Origin: Hexactinellida sp. DTS-2022
Taxonomy: Eukaryota > Porifera > Hexactinellida
DNA: 64,000 nucleotides
Assembly: GCA_028753945.1 (NCBI GenBank)
Contig: JAPNXP010000001.1
Span: 4,144,501 to 4,208,500, forward strand
Direction: 5' to 3'
Made by a program: the position numbers and the translations under genes. Within the stretch, counting starts at the first letter, position 1; every line of letters begins with the position of its first letter. This document shows, in pieces, positions 62,564-64,000 of this stretch. The notes under the pieces were generated by a model. The model worked only from the letters and a program-made list of their open reading frames with translations, searched no databases and was not told where the DNA came from.

Positions 62564-64000
62564 ATGGGAGTTGATCTTTGTACATTGCGCAACCACATTG
62601 GGATATTCAATTCACGGAAATCTGCAAAATCTAGATGCTGCAAAATGATAGATATTCCTGGATTTGTTACATGCAACATTTTGATCTCCATCTTAACAAT
62701 TTTATCTCTATTCCTTATTATTTGGGGAGATGTAGAAGTGAACCCAGGACCAAGATATAATGGTTAGTTATTTTACATGTACTACATACGTATTATTATT
62801 GATGTTTCATATAATAAGTGATAATAAATTTGATTCAAAGAATTTATTATAGAAACTGGTGATGTCAAGCAAAGTAACGAGATTGTCTCAAAGATGACCT
62901 ATGCCTTATCCAAGTTAACTGGACATAGTTCATTAATTTTGAATAATCTCGAATTGCTTAAAACACGAAATTGGCGGGATGCCTCTTCTATCTGGGGTAA
63001 ACTGGCAAAATGTGTTTATAGAAGAAATCGCTTGCAACTACGAGCGAAACTTATGAACATCTGGCGAAACAACCACTGGAATATCAAATCTCAGGTAACA
63101 CAAGCATTGACACTACCTAAAGATAAATTTACTCTACCTATCAGTATCAACATTTCTGAATTACCAGATACTCAGGTAACACAAGCATTGACACTACCTA
63201 AAGATAAATTTACTCTACCTATCAGTATCAACATTTCTGAATTACCAGATACTCAGGTAACACAAGCATTGACACTACCTAAAGATAAATTTACTCTACC
63301 TATCAGTATCAACATTTCTGAATTACCAGATATTCGTAATCATAGCGTGCTTTTCTCCCATTCTGATAATTCACTAGAATCAGACATCAGCTCAATTATT
63401 ACCTTTGAATCCACTGATCAGGTATCTAGTAAAATGCACATAGTTCAGTCGACAAATCGAGGTGAATTTGGATTGACAGTCCAAGAATGGAAAAAAAATC
63501 CAAATTTTTCAAATAGTGCTCTAAAGTCAGAATGGACAACCTTATTTAATGAGAAAATTTTCGTTTACTACCCGTTTTGTGTTCTAAAATTTTTATACCA
63601 TCGAATTAACAAAAGCTATTCAAGACGTGGATGTGCATTTCTTATTGCAGCAGCAGTTTGCAAGTTTAGCAATTGTTTTACCTTCAAATTTGAAATGGAA
63701 ACACCGCAAACAAACGCAAGCAATCTTTATCTCGTTAATTATACTGCTACTGGATCAATCTCTGAAGAACATTCATATAATTTAATTTCGCACAGCCGAT
63801 ATTTATCTGGAGACAGAAGAGAAGCCACTGCGAAACAGCTGGAACTTTCCAGTCCTTCTAATCTTCATTATTCTCTCTTTGTTGATTCACAAAATTTATC
63901 CGTTGCCACAAAAGGAAACTTCAATTATTTACACTCAACCGATGTCATTAGAAAGGTCAAGTCACAGCACTTTGAAAAAAGCCGATTTAATAATGATATG
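62564..64000 (+). CDS. 2A-leader gene of unknown family, running off the right edge
   Basis: Exon 1 (62564-62762) joins exon 2 (62853-64000) across a 90-bp GT-AG intron (GTTAGT...TTATTATAG); the frame stays open to the window end, 449 codons. Exon 1 encodes a hydrophobic segment ILISILTILSLFLIIW followed by GDVEVNPGP, the 2A-like ribosome-skipping motif, with the break expected between the last G and P. A second ATG at 62645 would give a 36-residue leader made almost only of this hydrophobic segment and 2A. Exon 2 has three exact 27-residue repeats (63092-63334, beginning QVTQALTLPKDKF), then a globular part with RGCAFLIAAAVCKF, RYLSGDRREATAKQLELSSP and TDVIRKVKSQ. I do not recognise the domain with certainty. 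2A leaders occur in invertebrate retrotransposon ORFs and in some sea urchin and sponge proteins, so a transposon-encoded protein is likely. Confidence 0.75.
63092..63334 (+). repeat. Three exact in-frame 81-bp tandem repeats
   Basis: Units at 63092-63172, 63173-63253 and 63254-63334 are identical apart from the final two bases of the third (GATACT versus GATATT). Each encodes 27 residues from QVTQALT to SELPDT. The period is a multiple of three, so the reading frame is kept. Confidence 0.95.

Overview
The window is nuclear DNA from an AT-rich animal genome. Coding exons have GT-AG introns, the protein families are animal or general eukaryotic (BCOR with a PUFD domain, TASOR-like, GCN5, nucleostemin-like GTPase, TCTP, mitochondrial SCOT), and noncoding DNA is crowded with short cut-and-paste transposon derivatives. 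No bacterial operons, phage genes or CRISPR arrays are present. A sponge or other non-bilaterian animal is my best guess, but this rests on overall character only and is uncertain.

The dominant structure is a head-to-tail tandem duplication with a period of 34,037 bp. Positions 1-22362 are the last 22,362 bp of unit 1, 22363-56399 are the whole of unit 2, and 56400-64000 are single-copy flank. Every open reading frame compared between the two copies is identical and the offset is constant, so there is no net indel over 22 kb. The first 11,675 bp of unit 1 should lie left of the window. This is either a very recent duplication or an assembly artefact.

Each unit carries seven genes, all on the minus strand. 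In increasing coordinate, as seen in unit 2, they are: a GNL3/GNL3L-like nucleolar GTPase; a short GCN5/PCAF acetyltransferase; TCTP; SCOT/OXCT1 (three exons, about 6.7 kb); a TASOR-like pseudo-PARP protein; a BCOR-like PRC1.1 subunit; and a bZIP factor of possible CNC/NRF type. In unit 1 only the SCOT 5' exons, TASOR-like, BCOR-like and bZIP genes are inside the window. Three of the seven (GCN5, TASOR-like, BCOR-like) are chromatin regulators. Intergenic DNA holds pogo/Tigger-like MITEs with TA target duplications, hAT-like MITEs with 8-bp duplications, two fold-back elements and a Helentron-like element with a minisatellite and a string of mini-hairpins.

The right flank is different. It contains a (ATA)n microsatellite, an unusual structured stretch with GGCAGTAC repeated about every 43 bp that ends in a complete type III hammerhead ribozyme core (57621-57672), more MITEs, a decayed P-element/THAP9-like transposase on the minus strand (about 59.6-62.1 kb), and, head to head with it, a gene running off the right edge. 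That gene begins with a hydrophobic leader fused to a 2A-like GDVEVNPGP motif and contains three exact in-frame 81-bp repeats. The hammerhead and the 2A-leader gene are the most unusual items in the window.
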